A DNA stretch of 64,000 bases from Clostridium hydrogeniformans DSM 21757 (GCF_000686705.1 NZ_JMLJ01000013.1:1-64000), one strand, 5' to 3'. Shown: positions 34,922 to 44,815, counted from the stretch's first letter. The notes: a model not told the origin generated them from the letters alone. A program made the numbers and translations.

Positions 34922-36748
34922 ATGAAGAAGGATAAAGATAAAAAGAAAGATACAATGGTGTTTAGTGAGGATATTCCTAAAAATACAAAAAAGACTATTA
35001 AAAGATTAATGAAAAGATTAAAAACACAAAATAAAAAGCTAATAATTGTAGGTATTTCTGCATTGTTAAGCAGTGCATCTTATGCAGTTATGCCGCTTAT
35101 GGTTGGAGCAGCTATTAATAATCTACTAAATGCAATTCGTAGCTTTGATGGCAGTATGAGTGTTATAGCTATGGTAACAAATGCATTAGCTATGCCAGTT
35201 TTCATGTTAGTATTAACATCTATTGTTAGTAGTTTGCTTTCTTATATTCAGCAATATATAGTATCTAGCATTGGTGAGAATTTAACTCTATCACTACGTA
35301 AGGACATTAGTGAAAAAATAAATAGACTTCCACTGAAATACTTTGATTCACATAAAACAGGGGATGTTATGAGCAGAGTAACAACTGATCTTGAAAAAGT
35401 ATCACTAGTAATGCAAGTTGGATTTATGCAGTTTATATCCTCTTGCTTTACAATTGTGCTTACTATTATTGCTATGGTTATTTTAAATCCAAAGTTATCT
35501 TTTTTAATTCTTATATTCATTGGAATTAGCTCTATTGCAACAAATTTTGTATCGAAGCTGAGTCAACGTTATTATGCAGATAATTTTGCTACCATGGGTG
35601 ATTTAAGTGGGAAAATTGAAGAAGTATATTCAGGAAATCGTATTATAAAAATATTTAATCAACAGTCTAATATAATTGAAGAGGCTTCTCGGCTTAATAA
35701 AAAGCAGTTCGAAGCAAATAGAAAAGCGCAATTCATTGATTTTGCCATATATCCAGTTATAAGGATATTAAATCAATTAGGCTTTGTCGTTATAGCTATT
35801 GTAGGAGGAATAATGACACTTAATGGACAAATCTCTTTAGGTGGAATTCAGGCATTTTTACAATATGTAAATCAAGTTTCTGAGCCTATTACTCAAGCTT
35901 CTTATGTTATTATGTCTCTACAATCTGCCATTGCTGGAGCAGAGAGAGTTTTTGAACTATTAGACGAAGAGGAAGAAATTATAGATAATAGAGCTAATAC
36001 ATTCCCGAAATCTAATGGTAGAGTGGTTTTTAAGAATGTAAAGTTTGGTTATACACAAGATAGAACTCTAATAAAAGACCTAAATTTAGAAGTTAAACCT
36101 AATGAAATGGTGGCTATTGTTGGTCCTACCGGTGGAGGAAAAACTACATTAATTAACTTGATTATGCGTTTTTATGAAGTGAATGGAGGAGCTATATCAA
36201 TTGATGGGGTTAACATCACAGAAATTTCTAGAAGCACATTGCGCCGAAATATTGGTATGGTACTTCAGGATACATGGCTCTTTGAAGGGACAATAGCTGA
36301 AAACATTGCTTATGGTAAGATGGATGCTACACGAGAAGAAATTATAGCTGCTGCAAAGTCAGCCTGTTGTGACCATTTTATTCGTACACTCCCAGAAGGA
36401 TATGATACTGTAATATCTAGTGAGATAGCTAATGTTTCTCAAGGACAAATGCAGCTTTTAACTATTGCTCGTGCTATGCTGACTAATCCAACAATTATGA
36501 TATTAGATGAGGCTACTTCAAGTGTGGATACAAGAACAGAAGTAGAAATTCAGAAAGCTTTATCAAGACTTATGAAGGATAAAACAAGCTTTGTAATAGC
36601 TCATAGATTATCAACTATCCAAAATGCAGATATGATTTTGGTTGTTAAAGATGGAGATATTGTAGAGAGAGGAAACCATGAGAGTCTTCTAATACAAAAT
36701 GGTTTTTATGCTTCTCTTTATTACAGTCAGTTTGAAGTTGCTAATTAA
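34922..36748 (+). CDS. ABC multidrug-type half-transporter (permease-ATPase), second subunit
   Basis: A 608-residue subunit with a basic N-terminus, six membrane helices (about 40-330) and a canonical ATPase: Walker A GPTGGGKTTL, Q-loop VLQDTWLF, Walker B IMILDEATSSVD with catalytic Glu, H-switch VIAHRLST. The signature reads VSQGQMQLLT, with Gln in place of the usual second Gly-region residue. With the first subunit it should form a heterodimeric exporter of the BmrCD/LmrCD type. AAAGGAGG precedes the ATG. Confidence 0.93.
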   Translation: MKKDKDKKKDTMVFSEDIPKNTKKTIKRLMKRLKTQNKKLIIVGISALLSSASYAVMPLMVGAAINNLLNAIRSFDGSMSVIAMVTNALAMPVFMLVLTSIVSSLLSYIQQYIVSSIGENLTLSLRKDISEKINRLPLKYFDSHKTGDVMSRVTTDLEKVSLVMQVGFMQFISSCFTIVLTIIAMVILNPKLSFLILIFIGISSIATNFVSKLSQRYYADNFATMGDLSGKIEEVYSGNRIIKIFNQQSNIIEEASRLNKKQFEANRKAQFIDFAIYPVIRILNQLGFVVIAIVGGIMTLNGQISLGGIQAFLQYVNQVSEPITQASYVIMSLQSAIAGAERVFELLDEEEEIIDNRANTFPKSNGRVVFKNVKFGYTQDRTLIKDLNLEVKPNEMVAIVGPTGGGKTTLINLIMRFYEVNGGAISIDGVNITEISRSTLRRNIGMVLQDTWLFEGTIAENIAYGKMDATREEIIAAAKSACCDHFIRTLPEGYDTVISSEIANVSQGQMQLLTIARAMLTNPTIMILDEATSSVDTRTEVEIQKALSRLMKDKTSFVIAHRLSTIQNADMILVVKDGDIVERGNHESLLIQNGFYASLYYSQFEVAN

Positions 36749-36850
36749 ATAATATAAAAGAAAAGAGCTTAGTGTTGGTAGCAATGAGAAATCCTTAGAA
36801 TATTTATTTTGTTTTAGGATTATTGAATTTTAACGAAATATGTTAAGAAG

Positions 36851-36885
36851 AAGGGTGCTAATCTTGTGAGGGTTGGCACCTTTTT
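36851..36885 (+). terminator. Terminator of the merR-controlled ABC operon
   Basis: AAGGGTGCTAA pairs with TTGGCACCTTT and runs into a T run about 100 bases after the second subunit. Confidence 0.75.
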
Positions 36886-36929
36886 CTATACGGAAGAATA
36901 AAATAGAAAAACTTTACTGGTACTGATAC

Positions 36930-36950
36930 AGAGAAGCGTACCATAAATGA
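36930..36950 (+). repeat. rlmH-tail repeat R5
   Basis: Reads R-E-A-Y-H-K then stop; GAAGCGTACCATAAATGATG (36933-36952) is strikingly like the staphylococcal SCC core site as I remember it. It lies between the ABC operon terminator and the serine hydrolase gene; 36951-37141 holds nothing else I recognise. Confidence 0.75.
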
Positions 36951-37141
36951 TGTTGGTAAACATACAATATTAAGTAGTAAAAGGTTCATTGAGTAACATC
37001 AATAATCTACTATAAATCATTGTTCCAGAAGATAAAAAACAATATAGAAATATTTTCTATCATTGTAATTGAGTTTCCATATATATAAAATTAGATTGAA
37101 TAGAACTTAAAAAATAAAGCATATAAATAAGGAGTGCAATA

Positions 37142-38422
37142 ATGAACAGTGTATTAGCAGAAAAAATAAATGATTTTATGGAATTATACTGTAACACATG
37201 GGCATTTAGTGGATCCATATTAGTAGCTCAAGAGGGTGAAATTATCATTAAAAAAGGCTATGGACAGGCATCTATAGAACATAGTATTCCAAATACATCA
37301 AAAACCAAATTTAGAATTTGTTCTATAGCAAAACAATTTACCGCTATGGCAGTGATGATGTTACAAGAGAATGGCTTGCTTAGTGTTAATGATAAAATTT
37401 ATAAGTTCTTTCCTGAATATAAGGAATTGGACAAGAGAATAACCATACATCATCTTTTAACTCATACTTCCGGTCTTCAATATTTATTTGGACCAAACTT
37501 TCCAATAATGTATAGTAAATCTAAGCATGCACATGAAGATATGTTTAATATATTTAAAGATAAACCCCTTTTGTGTGAGCCAGGTGAAATGTGGAATTAT
37601 TCTAATTACGGATACTATTTACTCGGATGTATTGTTGAAAAGGTTTCAGGTGTAACCTATGATGAGTTTTTAAATAAAAACATTTTTGAACCGTTAAATA
37701 TGAAGAATACTGGTATTGAAAAAAATAGAGCAATTGTGCCAGGGTTAGCTAATGGGTATTATCTAAATGATAATGATTTAATGCATACTGATTATGTAAA
37801 CATGGATACAACTTTTGGATCTGGGGCAATCTACTCTACAGTTGAGGACATGCTAATATGGGATCAGGCTTTATATAATGGAGGACTTGTTTCAGAGGAA
37901 ACACTTGATACTATATTTTCACCATATGCAAATTCTGGTGAAAGAGGTACTGAGGATAATGATTATGGTTATGGATGGTTTATAGATAAAATGTACGGGC
38001 GCAAGAGGATAAGTCACGATGGCGGTGGATTGGGCTTCATAACTGGATTTGACAGATACATCAATGAACAAGTAAGTATTATTGTATTAAGTAATTATGG
38101 ATTTACAGCAGTTTGGCGTATTACAGATATTCTTGCTGCTATAATGTTTAAAGAGGAATATGAATTTCCAAGTAGACCATTAAAATATGATTTAGATTAC
38201 CAGGTATATGAAAAATATATGGGTGTATATGAAGATGAGTGTACAAAACTTACAGTAGGAAGAGATCAGGAAAAAATGTTTTTTATTTTAGACGATGAAT
38301 ATATTATACCCATGTATCCCATATCAGAAACAAAATTTCATCATACTTGGATAGATGAGAGTTATAGCTTTCATAAAGATGAAAATGGAGAGCTTTACTT
38401 TTGTGGAGCTAAAAAGCAATAA
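37142..38422 (+). CDS. Serine hydrolase of the beta-lactamase / DD-peptidase fold
   Basis: A 426-residue penicillin-binding-type hydrolase. The nucleophile motif is SIAK (Ser61, Lys64), the second motif is YSN (Tyr153), and the third is HDGGG near 297. The C-terminal extra domain of about 80 residues is common in class C-like esterases. No signal peptide is visible, so it is likely cytoplasmic, and an esterase or peptidase role is more probable than beta-lactam resistance. AAGGAGTG precedes the ATG. It is the only intact gene between repeats R5 and R5b. Confidence 0.85.
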   Translation: MNSVLAEKINDFMELYCNTWAFSGSILVAQEGEIIIKKGYGQASIEHSIPNTSKTKFRICSIAKQFTAMAVMMLQENGLLSVNDKIYKFFPEYKELDKRITIHHLLTHTSGLQYLFGPNFPIMYSKSKHAHEDMFNIFKDKPLLCEPGEMWNYSNYGYYLLGCIVEKVSGVTYDEFLNKNIFEPLNMKNTGIEKNRAIVPGLANGYYLNDNDLMHTDYVNMDTTFGSGAIYSTVEDMLIWDQALYNGGLVSEETLDTIFSPYANSGERGTEDNDYGYGWFIDKMYGRKRISHDGGGLGFITGFDRYINEQVSIIVLSNYGFTAVWRITDILAAIMFKEEYEFPSRPLKYDLDYQVYEKYMGVYEDECTKLTVGRDQEKMFFILDDEYIIPMYPISETKFHHTWIDESYSFHKDENGELYFCGAKKQ

Positions 38423-38699
38423 TTTTATACATTTAATTATACTGTAAGAGTTTCTATTCAAGACTATCTTATAAAAATTATTGTAGTGAAAATAAACTTT
38501 GGCTGAGAAGAGTGATGTTAACATAACTTAAAGAAACCAGAAAGTTTTATGGGGTAAATAATAGGGAGATTGAAGCACATCAAAGAAAAACAGATGCAAA
38601 CGTAGGATTGACAAACGAAAATGTAGAGGAAGCAATTAAGTTACTTAAGGTAAAAACTCTATAAATTAAGCTTATAATTTAATAAGGTGAAAAACTTAG
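38423..38699. other. Gene-free stretch with a C-terminal coding remnant
   Basis: Between the serine hydrolase and R5b the + strand has a short open stretch ending NVGLTNENVEEAIKLLKVKT and a stop near 38664. It reads like the tail of a real protein but has no start. I do not recognise the family. Confidence 0.3.
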
Positions 38700-38714
38700 T
38701 ATTACCATAAGTAA
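38700..38714 (+). repeat. Partial rlmH-tail repeat R5b
   Basis: TATTACCATAAGTAAGG contains TAC CAT AAG TAA (Y-H-K-stop) in the same orientation as the others. The left half is decayed. From here to about 39100 I see only AT-rich DNA. Confidence 0.5.
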
Positions 38715-39099
38715 GGTAGGGTTTCCTTAAACTATTGATATGATTAAGGCCAAGAGAGAAGATAGTGTCAACTAACGTAACATATCCTAAATAATTTACA
38801 AAAAATATATTTATTTTTATATACGCTAAATAAGAAATTCTTAGTGCTAGTAGCCCTAAGAATTTTTTATTTAGAAAGTGAATTTTTGTATAAGAATTAC
38901 CCTTCAGACTTCTTATACATTGACACCTTTTGTACTACAGGGAAAAATCCTATTTTATATTTATATACCAATTAAAATATCAATTTAGGATCAGAAATAT
39001 AACTTCATATACTTAGGCTTCAGCAAGATTTTTGGGGGAAATATAAAAGAAATATCTTCATCATTGGGTGATTAGGGTAGTGGTATTAATTTGATTTTT

Positions 39100-39300
39100 A
39101 AAGACATTTTCTCCAGAAGCCATCCTTATCATAACTTTTAAAGCCTGCTGATTCATAGAAAGCCATTCTATCATCACCATGACATATTACATATGCTGAT
39201 TTACAACTAAGAACTTTTGTCCTATTTAAGGCTTCAAGTATTACAACCTTTCCAAGACCCTTTTTTCTATGGTCTAGATGTATTTGTTTATTGACATATT
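39100..39300 (-). pseudogene. C-terminal fragment of a GNAT acetyltransferase
   Basis: The minus strand reads HLDHRKKGLGKVVILEALNR, then AYVICHGDDRMAFYESAGF and a few more residues. This is the acetyl-CoA-binding pyrophosphate loop (R-x-x-G-x-G/K) and the last helix of a GNAT enzyme. Stops lie on the N-terminal side, and no start is present. Confidence 0.65.
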
Positions 39301-39370
39301 ACTTTGCATAATTTAAAATCTTTATAAAGGCACTTAATAAAGTATATTTATAAATAGGGGCGAGAGATTG

Positions 39371-40378
39371 ATGAGTAGTGTAAATGCCAATTTAGTAAAA
39401 GAAATTAATTTAAATAAGTTGAGAAATACATTTAAATTTAAAAAAATAGCTTCAAAACCTCAATTAGCAGAATTAACGGGTTTAAGTGTAGTAACAATTA
39501 ATTCTTTAGTTAAGATACTTGTTGAAAATGGAGAGGTAATAGAAGATGTAATATTACCGTCAAATGGAGGAAGACCGGCTACAGCATATAGATTTAACAG
39601 TGAGTTTAGCTTGGCATTGGTTATTTATATGTATGAGCAAAGAGGGAAAGATACAACGTTTATATGTGTATCAAACCTATATGGAGAAATTTTAGAAAAA
39701 ACTGAAATAACAATGATTAAAATAGAAAACCATAGCTTTGATAGTTTGATTGAGAAAATGCTTATAAAATATCCAAATATAAAAGTAATTAGCTTTGGAA
39801 TGCCAGGGGAAGAAATAGAGGGAAGATTATTAATTAGTGACTATAAAGAACTTAAAGATCAATTTTTTACATCCTATATTAAAGAGAAATTTAAATTGCC
39901 GGTCATATTTGAAAATGATATTAATGCAGCTGTTGAAGGATATTGTTACTCTCATAGAATTACAGAGAAGCAGTGTGTAATAGGTATATATTTTCCAGGT
40001 AAGTATCCTCCGGGAGCTGGAATTTATATTAATGGTGGAATTTATAAAGGTCGAAATGGGCTTGCTGGTGAAATTAAATATCTTCCTTTTGAAATTGACT
40101 GGGAGAATTTTGATTATAATGAAGAGCAAATGAAAGAAATAATAATTAAAATAGTATTATCTTTTTGCTGTATGTATAATCCAGATACCATTGTTATATA
40201 TGGAGAAGAAATACCAGATACAATTATTGAAGAGTTTAAGCGTATATGTAATTCAGAGGCTGAGAAGATTATGATTCCAGAAATAGTTATTTCTAAAAAT
40301 TTGAATCATGATTTTGAAGTTGGAATAAAACAGATTGCATTAAAGGCTTTAGAACCAACTTTACAGTTAAGAAGATAA
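39371..40378 (+). CDS. ROK-family protein with N-terminal winged helix
   Basis: A 335-residue ROK protein. Residues about 12-75 form a helix-turn-helix (KKIASKPQLAELTGLSVVTI), as in NagC/XylR-type regulators. The sugar-kinase-like part follows (SFGMPGEEIEGRLL, FENDINAAVEGY, GAGIYINGGIYKGRNGLAGE). The GAGI-type and Asn-Asp motifs are kept, but the CxCGxxGC zinc motif is missing, so a regulator is more likely than a kinase. The start at 39371 follows GGGGCGAG. No sugar genes are nearby. Confidence 0.8.
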   Translation: MSSVNANLVKEINLNKLRNTFKFKKIASKPQLAELTGLSVVTINSLVKILVENGEVIEDVILPSNGGRPATAYRFNSEFSLALVIYMYEQRGKDTTFICVSNLYGEILEKTEITMIKIENHSFDSLIEKMLIKYPNIKVISFGMPGEEIEGRLLISDYKELKDQFFTSYIKEKFKLPVIFENDINAAVEGYCYSHRITEKQCVIGIYFPGKYPPGAGIYINGGIYKGRNGLAGEIKYLPFEIDWENFDYNEEQMKEIIIKIVLSFCCMYNPDTIVIYGEEIPDTIIEEFKRICNSEAEKIMIPEIVISKNLNHDFEVGIKQIALKALEPTLQLRR

Positions 40379-40560
40379 GAAAATTATTAATACATACAAA
40401 TATAAAGAAAATATTAATTTATTAAAAGATATCATTTCTTATGGAATTAAATAGATAGAAGTTTATAGCAGTGTGAAAAAATAAAATGAGTGAATTAATT
40501 AAAGATATACTTGGAAGAATTGGTTCTTTAAATCCAAAATTAATTAAGGGATGTGTGAAT

Positions 40561-40950
40561 ATGAATATTGAACATGTAGCTATATGGACAATGGATATAG
40601 AAAAATTAAAAGATTTTTATGTTACTTATTTTGAAGGTGTTGCTGGAGATAAATATATAAATCATAAAAAACAATTTGAGTCATACTTTATTAAATTTGA
40701 TTCAGGGGCAAGACTTGAAGTTATGCAGATGCCAACAATTCCTTTAAACTTAAATGATACTATTAATCAATATATAGGTTTAATTCATATTGCTATTTCA
40801 GTAGGTAGTGCTGAAAAAGTAAATAATATTACTAACTCATTAAGAAAAGATGGGTATAGGGTAGTAAGTGAGCCACGTTATACTGGTGATGGTTATTACG
40901 AGAGCTGTATTTTGGATCCTGATGGAAATCGAATAGAGATAACAGAATAA
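40561..40950 (+). CDS. VOC (glyoxalase/dioxygenase superfamily) protein
   Basis: A 129-residue vicinal-oxygen-chelate protein. MNIEHVAIWTMDIEKLKDFY is the first beta-alpha-beta unit, GLIHIAISVGS the start of the second, and DPDGNRIEITE the C-terminal metal Glu region. Metal ligands would be His5, His near 79 and the final Glu. AAGGGATG precedes ATG 40561; an upstream in-frame ATG at 40486 is less likely. Substrate unknown: glyoxalase, fosfomycin-type or other small-molecule roles are open. Confidence 0.8.
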   Translation: MNIEHVAIWTMDIEKLKDFYVTYFEGVAGDKYINHKKQFESYFIKFDSGARLEVMQMPTIPLNLNDTINQYIGLIHIAISVGSAEKVNNITNSLRKDGYRVVSEPRYTGDGYYESCILDPDGNRIEITE

Positions 40951-41103
40951 GGTTAACAACTAAAGTATAAAAACAAACCATAATAAAAAGCTAGTATGAA
41001 AGAGGTTACCCCCTGGAGCTAATGATTGTTCAAAATTTGAAATAGTTTAATTAAAAAATATTAGATTTAATAATTATAAAAAGATTTGTGTTATACCTGT
41101 CAC

Positions 41104-41124
41104 AGTGAACCGTATCATAAATCA
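41104..41124 (+). repeat. rlmH-tail repeat R6
   Basis: Encodes S-E-P-Y-H-K; the stop has mutated to TCA. GAACCGTATCATAAATCAC keeps the core. The wider gap 40951-41498 otherwise shows only the terminator at 41171-41214. Confidence 0.7.
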
Positions 41125-41170
41125 CATTAACTTTAGGTTAGGAATTTGATATTTAATCATATTAACAATA

Positions 41171-41214
41171 AAGAAGGAAAATCCGAAGATGGGTTAGGAT
41201 TTACCTTCTTTTTT
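41171..41214 (+). terminator. Terminator-like hairpin downstream of R6
   Basis: AAGAAGGAAAATCC pairs with GGATTTACCTTCTT (one mismatch) and is followed by T. It has no gene directly upstream, so it is probably cassette-borne, as at R1 and R7. Confidence 0.65.
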
Positions 41215-41498
41215 ATTTACAACAAAAATTTATAAGGATAAGTTTTAGATATTAGTTACTTGGGGTTTATTGATATAGTTCAATGTAATTATAAAAAATA
41301 TGAGATAGGTGAAATTAAGATTATCCCTTATGTTTGGGTAAAAGTCATGAAGTAGTTCAATAATTCTAATTCATAATTATTAATAGCTTTGAATTGTATA
41401 GGCTTAATACAGTTATTGTTAAAATAGCAAAATGAGTCCATTTATTGTTGGGTTTATGTATTATAATTAAGTTATCGTTGCAACGAGGGGTGGATTTT

Positions 41499-42368
41499 AT
41501 GAGTTATGCTGAATACCTGCAAAAAACCATAGATTATATTGAAGATAATATTAAGAGGCCCATCACAATCGAGGTTTGCGCTGATGCTGCTGGATTCTCA
41601 AAATATCACTTTTATAGGTTATTTACATTGTTTGTTGGAGTTCCATTAATGGAGTATGTTAGAAGGAGAAGACTTGCCTATGCCATGCAGGAAATTAATA
41701 GAGGGAGACGTATCATTGATATAGCACTGGATTATGGATACAGTTCAGAACGATCATTCTGTAGGGCTTTTCAGAAGGAGTTTGGTGAAACTCCAAGTAA
41801 ATTTAGAAATAAGCATTTTGCAATACCTCAAAAACCAATTCTCAAAAAAAATGAGTTTATAATTTTAGGAGGGTTAAATATGGAATATAGTTTTAGTGAT
41901 ATAAGAATTGAAGAACTTGATACCATGTATGTGGCAAGTTCCTATGTAATTAGTTGTAATCCTGAGGATGAAGTTATAACTTATATGACACAGTGGATGG
42001 ATGATAATAATATTGATCCTAAATCAAGACAATTCGGATTTGATATTCCAGTTTCAGAGGAGCAAAGACAAGAGGAGCTTAGAGGGTATGAGTATTGGAT
42101 AAAAATCAAAGAAGATACCCAGCTATGTGAAGGAATGAATCTGAAAAAAATAGATAAAATGACCTATGCAATTCTGAGAATAACTAACCCTTTCTCAAAT
42201 CCCTTTGAAGCAATACCTGCTGGTTGGAAGCAATTAGCTAAGTGGGTCGACTTGAAAGGATATGATCCTGATTGTAGTGCTAAATATTATAAGGAAAAAT
42301 ATTGGCTTGAAGAAAAACTTCAAGAAGAGGGTATTACCTATAGGGACCTCTATTTTCCATTAAGTTAA
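41499..42368 (+). CDS. AraC-family regulator with GyrI-like effector domain
   Basis: A 289-residue regulator. Two helix-turn-helix motifs lie at about 10-108 (CADAAGFSKYHFYRLFTLFV, DYGYSSERSFCRAFQKEFGE). A GyrI/BmrR-like ligand domain follows at about 135-289 (MYVASSYVISCNPEDEV...YGYEYW-type strands). This MarA-Rob-like design senses organic compounds and turns on detoxification genes. GAGGGGTGG precedes ATG 41499. It is upstream of a phosphoesterase gene and ends with its own terminator. Confidence 0.86.
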   Translation: MSYAEYLQKTIDYIEDNIKRPITIEVCADAAGFSKYHFYRLFTLFVGVPLMEYVRRRRLAYAMQEINRGRRIIDIALDYGYSSERSFCRAFQKEFGETPSKFRNKHFAIPQKPILKKNEFIILGGLNMEYSFSDIRIEELDTMYVASSYVISCNPEDEVITYMTQWMDDNNIDPKSRQFGFDIPVSEEQRQEELRGYEYWIKIKEDTQLCEGMNLKKIDKMTYAILRITNPFSNPFEAIPAGWKQLAKWVDLKGYDPDCSAKYYKEKYWLEEKLQEEGITYRDLYFPLS

Positions 42369-42371
42369 GAT

Positions 42372-42402
42372 AATAAACACAGGAAATATTCCTGTGTTTA
42401 TT
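42372..42402 (+). terminator. Terminator after the araC-type gene
   Basis: A perfect 13-bp stem, AATAAACACAGGA with its complement, around AATAT, directly after the stop codon. Confidence 0.8.
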
Positions 42403-42636
42403 ATTAGCATATAGTTGATTAAGACAATTAAAAACAATTTGGATATTTATGGGTTGTAAATTAAATATATATGCTATAATTATAAACATCGTAAGGATAG
42501 ATTATTGTAAGTAGTTGATACGTTATCACAATTTATCTGAATTTTCGTAACTAAGATAACAAGAGGAAATGCCTTAAAAGTTAATCTATGAAAATATATC
42601 CCATAATTATTTTATCTAAGAGTAGGAGGGAATGTT

Positions 42637-43545
42637 ATGGATAGAGTCAAATTTGCCGTATTCACAGATTTGCATTATGATCATATACCAGATGGCCACA
42701 GGCGGCTTCAAGAATTCATAAACAAGGTTAAGAAGGCGGATATTGATTTTATTATTGAATTGGGTGACTTCTGCTATCCAAGGGAGGAAAATAGAATTGT
42801 TTTGAAGGAGTTAGAAAACATAGGGCTTCCTTGTTATTATACTATTGGCAATCATGATTCTGATACATTTTCAAGAGAGCAGATTATAGGTTTTTTGGGC
42901 ATGAAAAACAATTATTACTCTTTTGTAAAAGGTAATATAAAGTTCATCGTACTTGATGGTTGCTATATTAAGAGAAAAGACGGATGTATTCCATATTATA
43001 AGAGAAATTACAATAAAACATCAGATAGTTATCCTTATATTCCACCAGAAGAATTATCCTGGTTATCAAATGAATTGAATGATAATTGTAAGTATTATAT
43101 GATTTTTTCTCATCATAGTCTGGCTAACGAGTATGCTCAAAGGGGAGTGGCCAATCGTGAGGAAGTTAGGGCAATTCTTGAAAATGCAAATGGAAGGGGA
43201 AATCGGGTTTTGATGTGCATGAATGGACATGACCATGGAAATGCAGTTGTAGATATAAGTGGAATCTGTTATTATACTCTAAATTCTATGTCTTATATAT
43301 GGCATGGGTTAAAAGAAACTTTCAACTATTCAAAGGAAATTCATGAAAAATACCCAGGACTTAAGGATATGATACTGTATAAGGATGGACTGCATGCTAT
43401 TGTAACAATAAATGGTGATGGACAACTTATAATAGAGGGAATGAGAGGCAATTATCAAAATATAACACCAAGTGATGTGGGGATATGGAACAACATGTGG
43501 AATGGAGTATCCATTGAACCAATTGTATTATCAATGAATACATAA
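42637..43545 (+). CDS. Calcineurin-like metallophosphoesterase
   Basis: A 302-residue metallophosphoesterase. The metal-binding series is complete: FTDLHYDH (D-x-H), ELGDFCYP (GD), YTIGNHDSD (GNHD), FSHHSLAN (H) and MNGHDHGN (GHxH). No signal peptide is present, so it is cytoplasmic. The layout resembles phosphodiesterases acting on nucleotides or phospholipids; the substrate cannot be named. AGGAGGG precedes the ATG. It shares an inferred cassette with the AraC-type regulator. Confidence 0.87.
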   Translation: MDRVKFAVFTDLHYDHIPDGHRRLQEFINKVKKADIDFIIELGDFCYPREENRIVLKELENIGLPCYYTIGNHDSDTFSREQIIGFLGMKNNYYSFVKGNIKFIVLDGCYIKRKDGCIPYYKRNYNKTSDSYPYIPPEELSWLSNELNDNCKYYMIFSHHSLANEYAQRGVANREEVRAILENANGRGNRVLMCMNGHDHGNAVVDISGICYYTLNSMSYIWHGLKETFNYSKEIHEKYPGLKDMILYKDGLHAIVTINGDGQLIIEGMRGNYQNITPSDVGIWNNMWNGVSIEPIVLSMNT

Positions 43546-43619
43546 GATATATGAGAATAATTTCAGATAAAAACTTTGCAATAAAGAATGTGAAATGGGC
43601 TTATTTCAGGGAGGGTAGG

Positions 43620-43661
43620 CCTATATTTATATATTATTTATAAGTAATATATAAATATAGG
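43620..43661. repeat. Perfect 17-bp palindrome next to R7
   Basis: CCTATATTTATATATTA and its exact complement flank an 8-base loop. Only 13 bases separate it from R7. It is symmetrical, AT-rich and has no T tail, so a cruciform or mobile-element end is as likely as a terminator. Confidence 0.6.
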
Positions 43662-43674
43662 CTATATACGTTAC

Positions 43675-43694
43675 AGTGACCATACCATAAGTAA
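43675..43694 (+). repeat. rlmH-tail repeat R7
   Basis: TTACAGTGA then TACCATAAGTAA (P)-Y-H-K-stop, with one base deleted relative to the others. Preceded by the palindrome at 43620-43661. Confidence 0.7.
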
Positions 43695-43766
43695 ATGAAG
43701 TTTATAGTCTTAGAGATTGACATGAATTGCCTAAGGCTATTTTTACAGGTGAAAATACCGTATCAC
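43695..43766 (+). repeat. Composite unit following R7, ending in half-site R7b
   Basis: AATGAAGTTTATAGTCTTAG, then a terminator stem (ATAGTCTTAG / CTAAGGCTAT, 43704-43740) with T4, then AAAATACCGTATCA at 43752-43765. The same order of parts occurs at 22690-22770, and a decayed form at 44886-44948. Confidence 0.7.
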
Positions 43767-43837
43767 TTCATGTACTTGGGGTGTTTACATGGGAAAGGCA
43801 ATAATTTAAATAGATTTGAAATATCAAATTTATGAAG

Positions 43838-43984
43838 ATGAATATATTTAGAATAGTTTTCAGCCTCAGGATTTTAAGAGATAGAAGTATCGTGTATAGA
43901 AAAATATTTTTGGATGATAATCAATATGACAACTATAGTTGTGAGGCATGGATTCCTGTAAAAAGAAGAAAGAGGGGGATATAA
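43838..43984 (+). pseudogene. C-terminal remnant of a GyrI-like effector domain
   Basis: A 48-codon frame ends YRKIFLDDNQYDNYSCEAWI then PVKRRKRGI. YxCExWIPV is the last strand of GyrI-like regulator domains, as in AraC/GyrI proteins. It has no helix-turn-helix part. Its last codons contain the ribosome site of the next gene. Confidence 0.45.
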
Positions 43985-43987
43985 AGT

Positions 43988-44815
43988 ATGAATATTGAAA
44001 TAAAAAATTCAGTCAAAGATCAGTATGGTAATAGTAAGAATAATATTTTTTTAGCATTTAGTGATGATGGAAGTTATTTAGGGAGTTCGTATGTATATCC
44101 TAATATGAATCATTGTCAGATAGAAGAAATACCCTATCTTATTTTTATAGATATTAATTTAGAAGAAAATATGGACAAATTATTAAAAGATAAGGTTAAA
44201 CAAGAGTTATTTGATAAAGCTTTTTTTAGAGCAAATGAGATTCGCAAGGAAAGACCTGATTTAAATGCAAGAATATACTCCGGGTTTGAATATAACATGG
44301 ATAACATGAAGTTTTATACTAGAAATAGCTTTGAGGAAGACTACAGCATTATTATGGAAGCAAATATTAATGAAGATTTTAAATATACACTGCCTAAAGA
44401 AGTTGAAGTAATTCAGATGAATCTAGAAGTGGAAGAAGAACTTATTGAATATAGACAGATGTATGATGAGATTTTTATATCACCACTAAATATGGATAGG
44501 TTTATAGAACAAAGTAAAGAAGAATGTTTTAAGAATTTATATTTTTTAGTTGACGGCAAAAGATGTGGTGGTTGTACAATTTTTAAAAATGATGATTTGG
44601 GCTACATTGAAACCATATATGTTCTACCAGAAGCACGTGGAAAAGGGATAGCAAAAATTATACTTAATTATATATTTAATTATTTCTTAGTAAATGGATT
44701 AAAGAAAACAAAACTTGAAGTATGGGAATTAAATAAACTTGCAGTAAGGCTTTATAAATCTTTTGGATATAAAGAAGAGGAAAAAAGCTTAATGTTTCCA
44801 GGAAAAAATCTTTAA
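43988..44815 (+). CDS. GNAT acetyltransferase with N-terminal extension
   Basis: A 275-residue protein. Residues about 140-270 form a GNAT domain: YLVDGKRCGGCTIF, YIETIYVLPEARGKGIAKI (acetyl-CoA loop R-G-K-G-I-A) and VWELNKLAVRLYKSFGYKEE. Residues 1-130 form a second, possibly degenerate GNAT-like half (IFLAFSDDGSYLGSSYVYPN), as in double-domain GNATs. AGAGGGGG precedes the ATG. It is the only intact gene between R7 and R8. Substrate unknown. Confidence 0.78.
   Translation: MNIEIKNSVKDQYGNSKNNIFLAFSDDGSYLGSSYVYPNMNHCQIEEIPYLIFIDINLEENMDKLLKDKVKQELFDKAFFRANEIRKERPDLNARIYSGFEYNMDNMKFYTRNSFEEDYSIIMEANINEDFKYTLPKEVEVIQMNLEVEEELIEYRQMYDEIFISPLNMDRFIEQSKEECFKNLYFLVDGKRCGGCTIFKNDDLGYIETIYVLPEARGKGIAKIILNYIFNYFLVNGLKKTKLEVWELNKLAVRLYKSFGYKEEEKSLMFPGKNL

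Noticed and set aside
37142-38422. Serine hydrolase as a beta-lactamase resistance gene
   Set aside because: No signal peptide, and the extra C-terminal domain points to the esterase/peptidase branch of the fold.
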